Part shown: positions 41,809 through 48,901 of the stretch, one piece after another
Layout: each line of letters begins with the position of its first letter
Position numbering within the stretch: the stretch's first letter is position 1
Virus record (IMG/VR): IMGVR_UViG_3300029258_002378
Location: 1-53,745 of that record
Source of the DNA: a virus
Length of the DNA stretch: 53,745 nucleotides
Strand: one strand, 5' to 3'
Made by a program: the position numbers and the translations under genes
The notes under the pieces: generated by a model
What the model was told of the DNA's origin: nothing
Databases searched by the model: none
Seen by the model: the letters and a program-made list of their open reading frames with translations, nothing else

Positions 41809-42790
41809 TGACTTGCTCCTTTTTAATCCTTGAGCGTGCTGACTTGATGCCGCCCCTGATTCCTCTGCTACGTAGCAGTTGACGGATACGGCGCTGTTCT
41901 ACCCGATTTCCCTTATCATATTGTTTCACAAGCAATTCTAATGATGTATTGTCGATCGTTTGCTGTAATGCAGCTCCTTTCTGTCCCTTCTTGCCTTTCG
42001 ATGCAGCAACGCCATCGAACACTGCACCATGTAGTAGTGAGGGAACTTTGCCATCGAGCGCCATTGCTGTGGATGTCACATCGATATTTAATGTGAGCGC
42101 GGGTTCGCCAGGGAATTCGCTTTCGATACGGAATTGTCTTGCACCACCACATCGTAATGCTGTGTCTCGCACTGTCGTCAAATCAAGAATGATTCGATCA
42201 AGTGTGGCAGACGACTTAATTGTGATGGCTGGATGATCCGCACGTTTCCGAATATCATCGATGGACTCATGTCCTTCTTCGTTTCCCTCATGGCGATAAA
42301 TGAACTTGTTGATTGCCGCACAGATATCAGCGTCCAACGACTTCTGTCTTTCGCGGGGGTCCTTGTCATAGTAGTACGGAATGGAGTCGAGCACATATGA
42401 GTGTTCGCCTTTCCGTGCATACAACCAAATTACCCAGCAATCGACTTCATCAATTGTTCGTGTACGACTCCAGAATCCCCAGAAATGAAAATCGCCAACA
42501 TCAACTGTTAGATGTGTCTTTGTATGGTCCCACTTAACGTCGTATTGGCAGAACCCGATATACTCCTGTTTAGTTGCATCGCTTGATTCGTTGTCTTCGA
42601 GATCGGATGAAGGAACTAGTTCATCGACGGGTACAATCAAACGATCGCCATCTTCAAAGTGAACGAGTGCCGTACCGTTACGGCGACATTGCTTTACTGT
42701 TCCGGGATAGTCTTCTCCGTTATCTGACCATATTACTGAGGTTCCTTTCTTGAGCTTTGTCGTCCTTGACGTTTCACAGTGTTTACCCAT
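41666..42790 (-). CDS. Tudor/SH3-domain protein with RxRGIRGG motif and basic tail
   Basis: The protein is 374 residues from ATG 42788-42790 behind AAGGAG. Residues about 12-58 are a Tudor/SH3-like domain (KGTSVIWSDNGEDYPGTV, then VHFEDGDRLIVPVDEL). A central alpha/beta domain of unknown type (about 75-275) contains an aromatic-rich strand (DFHFWGFWSRTRTIDEVDCW). Residues about 284-317 carry RRIRQLLRSRGIRGGIKS, a motif repeated in three other phage proteins. The last 57 residues are basic and overlap the next gene. It may be a DNA- or nucleoid-associated protein. Confidence 0.75.
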   Translation of the reverse strand: MGKHCETSRTTKLKKGTSVIWSDNGEDYPGTVKQCRRNGTALVHFEDGDRLIVPVDELVPSSDLEDNESSDATKQEYIGFCQYDVKWDHTKTHLTVDVGDFHFWGFWSRTRTIDEVDCWVIWLYARKGEHSYVLDSIPYYYDKDPRERQKSLDADICAAINKFIYRHEGNEEGHESIDDIRKRADHPAITIKSSATLDRIILDLTTVRDTALRCGGARQFRIESEFPGEPALTLNIDVTSTAMALDGKVPSLLHGAVFDGVAASKGKKGQKGAALQQTIDNTSLELLVKQYDKGNRVEQRRIRQLLRSRGIRGGIKSARSRIKKEQVNASDNEEVNDKEDGNNERNRRSRNAKGTGHKAKGSVPSRRRGRRSRH

Positions 42791-42805
42791 AAGCGTTGCT
42801 CCTTT

Positions 42806-42823
42806 ACGTGCAAGAGTGCACGT
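42806..42823. promoter_or_regulatory. Perfect inverted repeat ACGTGCA-N4-TGCACGT upstream of the Tudor-domain gene
   Basis: The site lies 16 bases upstream of the start at 42790, just before the ribosome binding site. A TTGACA box (minus strand, 42842-42837) is upstream, but no good -10 follows, so this is called an operator or mRNA hairpin candidate. The half-site recurs in 44281-44303. Confidence 0.45.
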
Positions 42824-42877
42824 TATCTCAACGTCTTGTCAATGTAAACTGACATCGACTGGGAAAAGAAAATCATT

Positions 42878-43111
42878 TTATGCGCCCGGTTCACGATGTT
42901 TTAACTGCAAGATCATATCGTCCTTCTTGATTCGCGGTATATGTCGTCGCAGCCGTCGGAAGGAACGAATCTTGATTACCCTTTTCGTCGTTAAGTTGGT
43001 TCCGACGTAACCACCATTGGGTAATTCGTAATCGATGCGAACTGGGACAATCTTGCCCGACACTTTTACTGCATATATGCCACCAACGTATACATCTGCT
43101 TTCCGAACCAT
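42878..43111 (-). CDS. Small SH3/Tudor-like domain protein
   Basis: The protein is 77 residues behind AAGGAG. VGGIYAVKVSGKIVPVRIDY, then GGYVGTNLTTKRVIKIRS, followed by FRRLRRHIP, is a single small beta-barrel domain. I recall the 'AKVSGKxVPVRI...GGxxxTNxxTxRxVxIRSxxRLRR' pattern as a common small protein of planctomycete-like genomes, which is a weak host hint. A basic surface suggests nucleic-acid contact. Confidence 0.72.
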   Translation of the reverse strand: MVRKADVYVGGIYAVKVSGKIVPVRIDYELPNGGYVGTNLTTKRVIKIRSFRRLRRHIPRIKKDDMILQLKHREPGA

Positions 43112-43129
43112 TGTGTTCTCCTTGCGTTA

Positions 43130-43369
43130 CTACCAGTTACGGTAGTCATCACGAAGCGAAATATACGATTCAAGCCAGGCGGACAATGGCAACGATCGAA
43201 GTCGTAGCACGCCAACACTTGACGAATACCAGCTACATGATGCATTATGAGAAAAGTACCAATAACCACGACCGGGCGACAGTTGAACATCATCCCCCGT
43301 ATGTGCTTTAATGAAACGTTCAACTTCACGAGCAGTTCGTGGTCTACGATCGGGAGTGAGGTCAGTCAT
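43130..43369 (-). CDS. Small conserved-type phage protein
   Basis: The protein is 79 residues from ATG 43367-43369. REVERFIKAHTGDDVQL, then GRGYWYFSHNASCSWYSSSV and VLRLRSLPLSAWLESY, follows a pattern I have seen in small phage and plasmid proteins of unknown function (GRGYxYF...SWxSSSVxV). It is nine bases downstream of the preceding stop. Role unknown. Confidence 0.65.
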   Translation of the reverse strand: MTDLTPDRRPRTAREVERFIKAHTGDDVQLSPGRGYWYFSHNASCSWYSSSVGVLRLRSLPLSAWLESYISLRDDYRNW

Positions 43370-43377
43370 CGTTGTTT

Positions 43378-43632
43378 TTACGCCGGCCTGATATGACAAC
43401 CGAATGATGCCCAGCGACCATCTGCGAACGGCCACTGCTTGAATGGCGAATATTTAACAACTCTGACTACTGTGTTATCCCCCCGCCGTTTGATGATTGC
43501 AGTGATATCCGTCTGTGACTCCGGCCAACACGAATCGTAGCGAAGCATATCCATCGGAAATGCACCAGTGAATGTAATCCTTGCTACGTGCCGCCACTTC
43601 ATGGGTTCGATTAACTTGATCGGGTTTGGCAT
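43378..43632 (-). CDS. Hypothetical small protein
   Basis: The protein is 84 residues behind AAGGAG. It is beta-rich with several Trp and Arg (PMKWRHVARITFTGAFPM, VVRVVKYSPFKQWPF). No family recognised. It starts downstream of the terminator at 43665-43700, so a promoter must lie in the short gap or readthrough must occur. Confidence 0.6.
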   Translation of the reverse strand: MPNPIKLIEPMKWRHVARITFTGAFPMDMLRYDSCWPESQTDITAIIKRRGDNTVVRVVKYSPFKQWPFADGRWASFGCHIRPA

Positions 43633-43664
43633 TACGTTACTCCTTGTAAACGTGTAGTTTTAAA

Positions 43665-43700
43665 ACAAGAAAGCGGCGAGGGGCGTTCCCGCCGATCGCC
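43665..43700 (-). terminator. Intrinsic terminator, minus strand
   Basis: Minus-strand GGCGA-TC-GGCG-GGAA-CGCC-CC-TCGCC is followed by GCTTTCTTGTTTT. It lies downstream of the Tudor/KSTTK gene (stop 43750). A second stem, CGCTCA-C-GTAT/ATAC-TGAGCG (43720-43741), lies between them. Confidence 0.65.
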
Positions 43701-43749
43701 ACGTATACTTCATGCTAATCGCTCAGTATGATACGTGAGCGATTGGTTG

Positions 43750-43838
43750 TTATGACTTCTTGGTCGTTGACTTCTTGGTCGTTGACTTCTTCGCCGTCTT
43801 CTTCGCCGTCGACTTCTTTGTCGTTGACTTCTTGGTCG
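43750..43838. repeat. 15-bp tandem repeats (GACTTCTTGGTCGTT family)
   Basis: Degenerate tandem copies of a 15-base unit encode KSTTK/KSTAK repeats at the C-terminus of the gene on the minus strand. The same unit recurs at 45450-45539, so the arrays could recombine. Confidence 0.85.
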
Positions 43839-44208
43839 TTGCACGAACACCGAGTCCCCCCGTATGTCCCCGACGACGAAGTGCACGACGAATCCGCTTC
43901 TTATCCTCGGGATCATCCGATGTCTTCAGCTCAGCGAGCAAATCCTTAACCTCCTTTTCAATCTCAGCCGGTGTCATTTCTTCGTGCAGTGAACGACGTC
44001 CCCGCTTCGAGATCGTCACATCACCGCGCTTCACTGCTGCGGCAGTGTACGTATGAGTTTCACCATCATCGAATTCGACAGTGATATTCCCCTTCGCTGT
44101 CTTGACGACTGAACCGCCGTACGTTTCACCGTCGCTCCACAGTGCATTGACGCGCTGTCCATCAGTGAATGAAACCGTGGCATTTCCGTTATTGTTACGA
44201 GTCGACAT
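43750..44208 (-). CDS. Tudor/SH3-domain protein with RGHTGGL motif and KSTTK histone-like tail
   Basis: The protein is 152 residues from ATG 44206-44208 behind AGGAG. Domain order: Tudor/SH3-like (about 12-58; DGQRVNALWSDGETYGGSV, then VEFDDGETHTYTAAAV); helical hairpin (about 85-119; AEIEKEVKDLLAELK, then KKRIRRALRRRGHTGGLG); then a tail of KSTTK/KSTAK repeats like histone H1. The combination implies DNA compaction or tethering. It is preceded by two adjacent inverted repeats and followed by a terminator, so it is probably a separately regulated monocistronic unit. Confidence 0.8.
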   Translation of the reverse strand: MSTRNNNGNATVSFTDGQRVNALWSDGETYGGSVVKTAKGNITVEFDDGETHTYTAAAVKRGDVTISKRGRRSLHEEMTPAEIEKEVKDLLAELKTSDDPEDKKRIRRALRRRGHTGGLGVRATTKKSTTKKSTAKKTAKKSTTKKSTTKKS

Positions 44209-44257
44209 TGCTTTGCTCCTATTACAAAGCGATTTAAAAAGTGGCAATCATCATCAG

Positions 44258-44303
44258 ATCATGTCCGCCACGACATGATGACGTGCTCAGTCATGGAGCA
44301 CGT
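44258..44303. promoter_or_regulatory. Two adjacent 8-bp inverted repeats (operator candidates)
   Basis: ATCATGTC-CGCCAC-GACATGAT (44258-44279) and ACGTGCTC-AGTCATG-GAGCACGT (44281-44303) are both perfect and separated by one base. They lie between the winged-helix gene and the Tudor/KSTTK gene, 50-95 bases upstream of the latter's start. ACGTGC half-sites recur at 42806-42823. Confidence 0.6.
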
Positions 44304-44335
44304 TTCGATTTACATTGTCAAGGCCCCCATCTCGA

Positions 44336-44533
44336 TCAAGATACTGTTTCCCACAAATGAAAACCATCAAGATCGATTACTAATCGAACGTAACCGTGAC
44401 GCTCGAGCTCTTTCATCTTGTCGTAGAATGCGCCCGCGCTCATGCCGTGGTCGATTCGGATCTTACCGACTGGACGTGGACCGTTTCGTTTGAGATAAGC
44501 GATGATCCGCTTGTCGAAGTCGTTGAGTTCCAT
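44336..44533 (-). CDS. Small winged-helix protein
   Basis: The protein is 65 residues behind GGAGACGG. FDKRIIAYLKRNGPRPVGKI, MSAGAFYDKMKELERHGYVR and a wing LVIDLDGFHLWETV make a compact winged-helix DNA-binding domain. Autoregulation or control of the adjacent gene through the inverted repeats at 44258-44303 is plausible. Confidence 0.75.
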   Translation of the reverse strand: MELNDFDKRIIAYLKRNGPRPVGKIRIDHGMSAGAFYDKMKELERHGYVRLVIDLDGFHLWETVS

Positions 44534-44586
44534 TGTGCCGTCTCCTGTGTTGTATGCTACGCGCTATGAATTGCTCGCGTGTTCAT

Positions 44587-44769
44587 TTATGTGGCATTGC
44601 GGACAAGACGTCGAATCTGCCGCTTCCATGTCGCCATGTCATCAGTGTGAACATTGAATGTTCCTAGCCAACGACCACGAATTGTTGATACGCTCCACAC
44701 TTCTCTACTATTACGTAGAGCACGAATAAATTGGACATCATAACGCTTATTGTTGATTCGCACTGTCAT
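44587..44769 (-). CDS. Hypothetical small protein
   Basis: The protein is 60 residues from ATG 44767-44769 with AGGAG upstream. It is basic and beta-like (TVRINNKRYDVQFIRALRNS, EVWSVSTIRGRWLGTF), with a helical end (WKRQIRRLVRNA). No family recognised. It is the first gene after the structured intergenic region. Confidence 0.6.
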   Translation of the reverse strand: MTVRINNKRYDVQFIRALRNSREVWSVSTIRGRWLGTFNVHTDDMATWKRQIRRLVRNAT

Positions 44770-45361
44770 CACTCATACTCCTGTTTAGACGTGCATGAAG
44801 AAACGAAAATACAGCTCAGCGCGTTTCCGCGTTGAGCTGCTAGATTTACTCGGGGGCAGTTTTCCGATTTGCACGACTTTGCGGTCAAGCACCTACGTGC
44901 GGAGTTCGCCGGATTCACGGATCAATGTTCAGAGCCATATTTCGCGAGAAGGGGTAAACATCGAGCGCTGACCGGCCAAACCTCGGTAAGGTTGAGAATC
45001 GTCATTCTCGGGCGTCGCTGAGTTGATTCGTTGTTTTCCCCTTCGCTCCTCAGACATCGTTGTTCCGATCGGAACGTTTCCAACGTTGCCTGGCACAACT
45101 TGAAGGGGATCGCGGCGTTTCGTGTCAGCGCCTGGTTGTCAAAGAGCACAGGGTCATTATCGTAGATGCCGGGGGGTATCGCAAGGAAAAATGAGTATTT
45201 TCGCTAAAATTGTGGAGATTTTCAGGTGATACCCCGCTTTACGCCCCCGAAAACGCCGGTACGAACATTCCCCTAAGACGCCCTTTCCCAATTTGACACC
45301 TCCCAAAACTGGGTTAAAGATGACCAGTGTGTCATCTTTTAACGGTGGCATTATCGACACG
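44770..45361 (-). ncRNA. Structured non-coding region, candidate minus-strand RNA
   Basis: Almost 600 bases lack a convincing gene, and the sequence is dense in inverted repeats. On the minus strand from 45235 down: GGGGTATC/GATACCCC (45174-45181 with 45228-45235), the palindrome GTTCCGATCGGAAC (about 45062-45075), GAGAAT/ATTCTC, AACCT/AGGTT, GCAC/GTGC, and a 12-bp stem with GAAA loop (44812-44839). A 75-codon frame (44922-45149) overlaps this but has poor start signals and odd composition. Also here is AAAGATGAC/GTCATCTTT (45316-45340). Confidence 0.5.
44812..44839 (-). terminator. GNRA-capped hairpin at the end of the structured region
   Basis: Minus strand CAGCTCAACGCG-GAAA-CGCGCTGAGCTG pairs over 12 bases with one G-U, then TATTTTCGTTTC. 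It may terminate a short RNA or mark its 3' end. The U-tract is interrupted, so termination may be partial. Confidence 0.55.
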
Positions 45362-45394
45362 AAAAATACCCCCGCCAAGTATGGTGGGGGCATC
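45362..45394 (-). terminator. Intrinsic terminator downstream of the coiled-coil/KSTTK gene
   Basis: Minus strand ATGCCCCC-A-CCA-TACT-TGG-C-GGGGGTAT, then TTTT. It ends the transcript of the gene stopping at 45426. Confidence 0.8.
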
Positions 45395-45425
45395 TTGTGT
45401 CAATGAGTAACAATTGCCAGCGGCG

Positions 45426-46193
45426 TTATGCGGCGGGGCTACGTGTTTTTTTCTTGGTCGTTGACTTCTTGGTCGTTGACTTCTTGGTCGTTGACTTCTT
45501 GGTCGTTGACTTCTTCGCCGTCTTCTTCGCCGTCTTCTTTTGATCGCTGATGCGATATCCTTGCGCTCGCAGTCGAGCACGAATCTTCCTCTTCTCCGTT
45601 TGATCCTCTTCGTGGTCGAGCATGGCCAGCAATTGATCGATTGTATGCTCTGGCTGTCGACCGCCCGTCTTCTTCGTTGTTGTCTTCTTTGCTGTTTTCT
45701 TAGTTGTCTTCTTCTTGGCCATTTGTTCGTGTCCTTTCACGTTTGACCATTTAGAGAATGAGCGCTCAGATTTTCTGAGTCGACTGAAACGAGTACACTC
45801 GGCGTTGAATTCTCGAGCAGTTTTTGTTGACCGCTTTTTCAAGTCATCGAGTGTGGACAATCCTCGTTCAATGTTGGCAATGATTCGGTCTGCTTCCTCC
45901 TTATGCTTTCGTAATACGATCATTTCTTGTCGTAATCGATCGGCCGATTCCGAAGTGTTCTGTACTAGTCTGTGATACTGAGCTATTTGCTCTCGATTCC
46001 TTGGTTCAACTGGACGTCCAGGACGATACGGGTTTAGATCGAACTTGAACCCTTCGATACGCAAATCCTTAGTTGCCACCATTTTGTACAGTTTAGTACG
46101 TGTCTTCTTGTGTGCGGATTCAAGGTCGTCCCGTATCTTTGTGAGAGTGGTGATGAACTGCTTCGGTGTTTGTTGTCTCGGTGTGCGGGGCAT
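45426..46193 (-). CDS. Coiled-coil protein with RLRAQGY motif and KSTTK histone-like tail
   Basis: The protein is 255 residues. Residues about 10-150 form a charged helical/coiled-coil domain (TTLTKIRDDLESAHKKTRTK, RLRQEMIVLRKHKEEADRII). Then comes a Lys/Thr run (KKKTTKKTAKKTTTKK), the helical hairpin TIDQLLAMLDHEEDQTEKRK-IRARLRAQGY, and a long KSTTK tail. An in-frame ATG at 45720-45722 with AGGA upstream could start a separate basic protein of about 98 residues. The pieces match the 43750-44208 protein, pointing to shuffling of DNA-binding parts. Confidence 0.78.
   Translation of the reverse strand: MPRTPRQQTPKQFITTLTKIRDDLESAHKKTRTKLYKMVATKDLRIEGFKFDLNPYRPGRPVEPRNREQIAQYHRLVQNTSESADRLRQEMIVLRKHKEEADRIIANIERGLSTLDDLKKRSTKTAREFNAECTRFSRLRKSERSFSKWSNVKGHEQMAKKKTTKKTAKKTTTKKTGGRQPEHTIDQLLAMLDHEEDQTEKRKIRARLRAQGYRISDQKKTAKKTAKKSTTKKSTTKKSTTKKSTTKKKTRSPAA
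45450..45539. repeat. 15-bp tandem repeats encoding KSTTK
   Basis: Four near-identical copies of the GACTTCTTGGTCGTT unit, then degenerate CTTCTTCGCCGT units, encode the C-terminal tail. It is homologous in unit and order to the array at 43750-43838. Confidence 0.88.
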
Positions 46194-46505
46194 GGAAAAG
46201 ACCCTTGGGGATATAGAACAATCACAGACTCGAAGCGTATATTACCAAACTCGTAGTCGAGTATCAGTATTTTTTTCCATAAAAAAGCCCCCGTCGGGAA
46301 GGAGCAAATACGTGCAACACGCTTTTACCCGCCGGGGACTTTTCAACAGTTGCGAACAATGGTGGATTTGCGTTGACCACGTTGGTCATTGCGAAAAGAA
46401 GTCCATATCCTAACTGCCTTATTCGATTGCTCTACTTCATGTCACACCTCCTCTTGTTGGTTATGTCTCTATCACTCCCCTGGAAAAGAGAGCGTATTGT
46501 AACAA
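46194..46505. other. Intergenic region between polymerase and coiled-coil gene
   Basis: It contains the terminator 46281-46344, a perfect inverted repeat TGACCA-CGT-TGGTCA (46374-46388), an ACTCG/CGAGT repeat near 46250-46265, and a very strong ribosome binding site (GAGGAGG, minus strand) in front of ATG AAG TAG at 46432-46440. No convincing gene is present. A promoter for the 45426-46193 gene is expected between the terminator and 46193, but no clear boxes are seen. Confidence 0.6.
46281..46344 (-). terminator. Terminator after the DNA polymerase gene
   Basis: Minus-strand AAGTCCCCGGCGGG pairs with CCCGACGGGGGCTT across a loop of about 33 bases and is followed by TTTT. The plus-strand side also ends in CTTTTC, so it may act in both directions. 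Confidence 0.7.
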
Positions 46506-48518
46506 TTACGCTGCTCGCATGAAGCCATATTTTTTTGCTTTTTCCTTGTTCCCCCAGTGGGACCCATTAACCTCAACATCCGCAGTAATTGGGACAAAGA
46601 ATGAGTCGTAATCTTCCATAATATCAAGCACCAATTGTGGCACAATGTTTTCTTCATTGCGGGGAATCTCAAGAACAATCTCATCGTGGATGGTCTTGAT
46701 GATCTTTGATCGTAGTTTACGCTCTTTAAGCTCCTTCCAAATCGTGACCATTGCAACTTTGATCTGGTCGGCCGATGTCCCCTGACACATATAATTTAGA
46801 GCGGTGTATGCACGACTTAGACGGATATGATATCGACGTCCAAACGGATTGGTTACAAACCCCTTCTCTGCAAGGATTGCTTTGAGTTTATTCGTTGTTC
46901 GTCGTACTGATGGAAATGATCGATGATATGATGCAACTAGTTTGGATGCCTCTCGCTTTGTTGTTGGTAATCCCTTCCTTGTCAATGTTTCAGCTTGTGT
47001 GCCTGGACCTGACCCATAGATGATCCCAAAGTTTACCGCTTTTGCTCGTTTGCGTTGCTCTTTTGTAACCTCACGTTTTGGTTTGTTATATATTTCCGCA
47101 GCAACGGCGAGGTGGATATCATCTGCAATTGCTCGTGCCATTATCTCATCTTTAGCGAAGTGCACAAACATTTTCATTTCGACTTGCTCGTAATCGAAAT
47201 GCCAATTTCTACGTCCGTTGCGGGGGATGAAACATTCCCGAGGACCAAAGACACGTGGTACATTTTGCAAGTTGGGGCTTGAGGACGAGAATCGTCCTGT
47301 CATTGCTTCACTCTGATTGAATCGACAATGCAATATACCAATCTCTCTGCCGCTCGACGTAACATGCACATTTGTTGCTTCGTTAATAATGTGGTCGTAA
47401 TACGTAGAAACCATTTTCAACAATCGGCGACAATACAACACAAGTGGAGGTAATAATTCTCTCCGATTGAGTTTATGGTTTCGACGTACTGCATGTACGG
47501 CATTGTAGAATTTTCGACCACTCCATCCCTCCTCACTCGAATCACGAATAATCGATGCTAGCGGCTTACTAACATAGCGGATAATGGCGTACTCATCGAA
47601 ACTCCAATTGCCCCCTCCTGTCTTTGCACCACCCTTCTTTCCCTTCTTCGGTTTAGTCTTATATTTCAGAGGGATTCCAACTTTGTTGAACGCCGCTTCC
47701 ATTTGCAGTCGACTATTTGGATTGAATCGATCTGATATCTCAACTTCAATTTCCTCGCCCTTCCGCTTCTTTTTGACCTTGATGGGGAGAACGAGGCGAT
47801 CGAGTATTCTTTGCATGAGTTCAATATCGCGTTGTGCCTCCGTACGTAATTCCTTTGCTCGTGTTATGTCAACTTGCACACCATGATCTTCCATCTCGAT
47901 GCACACGTACATAAGCATAAGTTCGGTTTCAAGTAATTCCGGAGATGCTTTAACAACGCGCTGCCGTATCGCAAACCACAGTAGTAATGTCGTTTCAACA
48001 TCCCAGTAGACGCGCTTCTTTACTGATTCAATTGGTGCATCATCAAAGCCAAGTTTGAATCCCCGATTTTTCACTTTCGCTTTTGTGTTCTCTTTTCTCA
48101 ACCAATCGATAATCTCAAACTTATCAGCTGTCGATCGTCCTAGTAATCGATCACCAAGGAATGCTAGCTTGTGTGACGGCAACATGCCATTGTACAGCTT
48201 ACTAATGATGAGCGTACATTCGATCCTTGCTTTAGCGTTGTATATGTCAACGCCTTCTTGAGCAAACATTTTCAAATCAAACTTAGCATTGTGGAAGACA
48301 ATAGTAAGTGTGGAGTCATTGAACAACCGCTTTATCCATGTGATATTCGCCGATGTGTTCAGCATGAAACCCCGCTCACCCTTTTCCGTTATGTACGCCC
48401 AACAGAATATTCTATCGCCGTGATAAGGGTCGAGTCCTGTCGTTTCCGTATCAAGTGCAATGACTTTGCCTTTTAAGCAAGGTCCGCTTGACGCATCGCT
48501 ACAGTTTCGACTCCGCAA
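46506..48518 (-). CDS. Family A DNA polymerase with 3'-5' exonuclease domain
   Basis: About 670 residues. The exonuclease domain shows ALDTETTGLDPYHG (Exo I), FHNAKFDLKMF (Exo II) and YWDVETTLLLW (Exo III). The polymerase palm shows WHFDYEQVEMKMF (motif A), KRAKAVNFGIIYGSG (motif B) and KTIHDEIVLEIP (motif C). It replicates the phage genome with the primase-MCM protein. The start is unclear: TTG at 48516-48518 is used here. ATT at 48459-48461, with AAAAGG well placed over the upstream stop, is an attractive rare-start alternative. No ATG or GTG near the domain start fits. Confidence 0.93.
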   Translation of the reverse strand: MRSRNCSDASSGPCLKGKVIALDTETTGLDPYHGDRIFCWAYITEKGERGFMLNTSANITWIKRLFNDSTLTIVFHNAKFDLKMFAQEGVDIYNAKARIECTLIISKLYNGMLPSHKLAFLGDRLLGRSTADKFEIIDWLRKENTKAKVKNRGFKLGFDDAPIESVKKRVYWDVETTLLLWFAIRQRVVKASPELLETELMLMYVCIEMEDHGVQVDITRAKELRTEAQRDIELMQRILDRLVLPIKVKKKRKGEEIEVEISDRFNPNSRLQMEAAFNKVGIPLKYKTKPKKGKKGGAKTGGGNWSFDEYAIIRYVSKPLASIIRDSSEEGWSGRKFYNAVHAVRRNHKLNRRELLPPLVLYCRRLLKMVSTYYDHIINEATNVHVTSSGREIGILHCRFNQSEAMTGRFSSSSPNLQNVPRVFGPRECFIPRNGRRNWHFDYEQVEMKMFVHFAKDEIMARAIADDIHLAVAAEIYNKPKREVTKEQRKRAKAVNFGIIYGSGPGTQAETLTRKGLPTTKREASKLVASYHRSFPSVRRTTNKLKAILAEKGFVTNPFGRRYHIRLSRAYTALNYMCQGTSADQIKVAMVTIWKELKERKLRSKIIKTIHDEIVLEIPRNEENIVPQLVLDIMEDYDSFFVPITADVEVNGSHWGNKEKAKKYGFMRAA

Positions 48519-48901
48519 TTTCTTAGCACGTCTCCCCCGTCGCCGTTCCTGTACTCCGAAAGGAAGATGACCTTGCATATCCCCGCTTGGACGATTCGTT
48601 GAGCACACATTTTGCATGGGAACACCGTGGTGAACATTATCATTTCATTCTCGAATGAACGAAGGGCCAAGATTGCGTTTTCTTCGGCATGTAAACAACC
48701 ACAATTACCTTGTATGCCACTACAACTATCGTGACTGAGTCCCTTTGCTGGTCCATTGTATCCAATAGACAAGATTCGTTTCATGTCACCAGACGTAATG
48801 ACAGCTCCGACTCGGAGACGTTTACATAGTGAACGATTTGCCCACATGAGCGCTGTTTTCATGTGCAGCGATTCACGACTTGGTCTATGTGTACTTTGCA
48901 T
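48473..48901 (-). CDS. Deoxycytidylate deaminase
   Basis: The protein is 142 residues. The zinc site is seen as CLHAEENAIL (H-A-E) and FPCKMCAQRIV (PCxxC). The RVGAVITSGD and GYNGPAKGL stretches are typical of phage dCMP deaminases. It converts dCMP to dUMP, feeding thymidylate or modified-pyrimidine synthesis. It overlaps the upstream ThyA-like gene as TAATG. The extra cysteines (SCSGIQGNCGC) match the second zinc site found in T4-like enzymes. Confidence 0.92.
   Translation of the reverse strand: MQSTHRPSRESLHMKTALMWANRSLCKRLRVGAVITSGDMKRILSIGYNGPAKGLSHDSCSGIQGNCGCLHAEENAILALRSFENEMIMFTTVFPCKMCAQRIVQAGICKVIFLSEYRNGDGGDVLRNCGVETVAMRQADLA

Noticed and set aside
43750-43838. Short tandem repeats as a CRISPR array
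   Set aside because: The 15-bp units are contiguous without unique spacers and encode KSTTK repeats within a gene.
44922-45149. 75-codon minus-strand frame in the structured region
   Set aside because: The only start is a GTG with no clear ribosome binding site, the residue composition is unlike other genes, and the DNA is dominated by inverted repeats.
44812-45160. tRNA-like gene
   Set aside because: No T-arm GGTTC-A-type sequence with matching acceptor, D and anticodon stems could be placed on either strand. No tRNA was seen elsewhere by eye.
45293-45321. Plus-strand promoter (TTGACA with TAAAGA)
   Set aside because: The -35 is perfect but the -10 matches only about half, and it would transcribe opposite the local genes. 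It was kept out of the feature list as unsupported.
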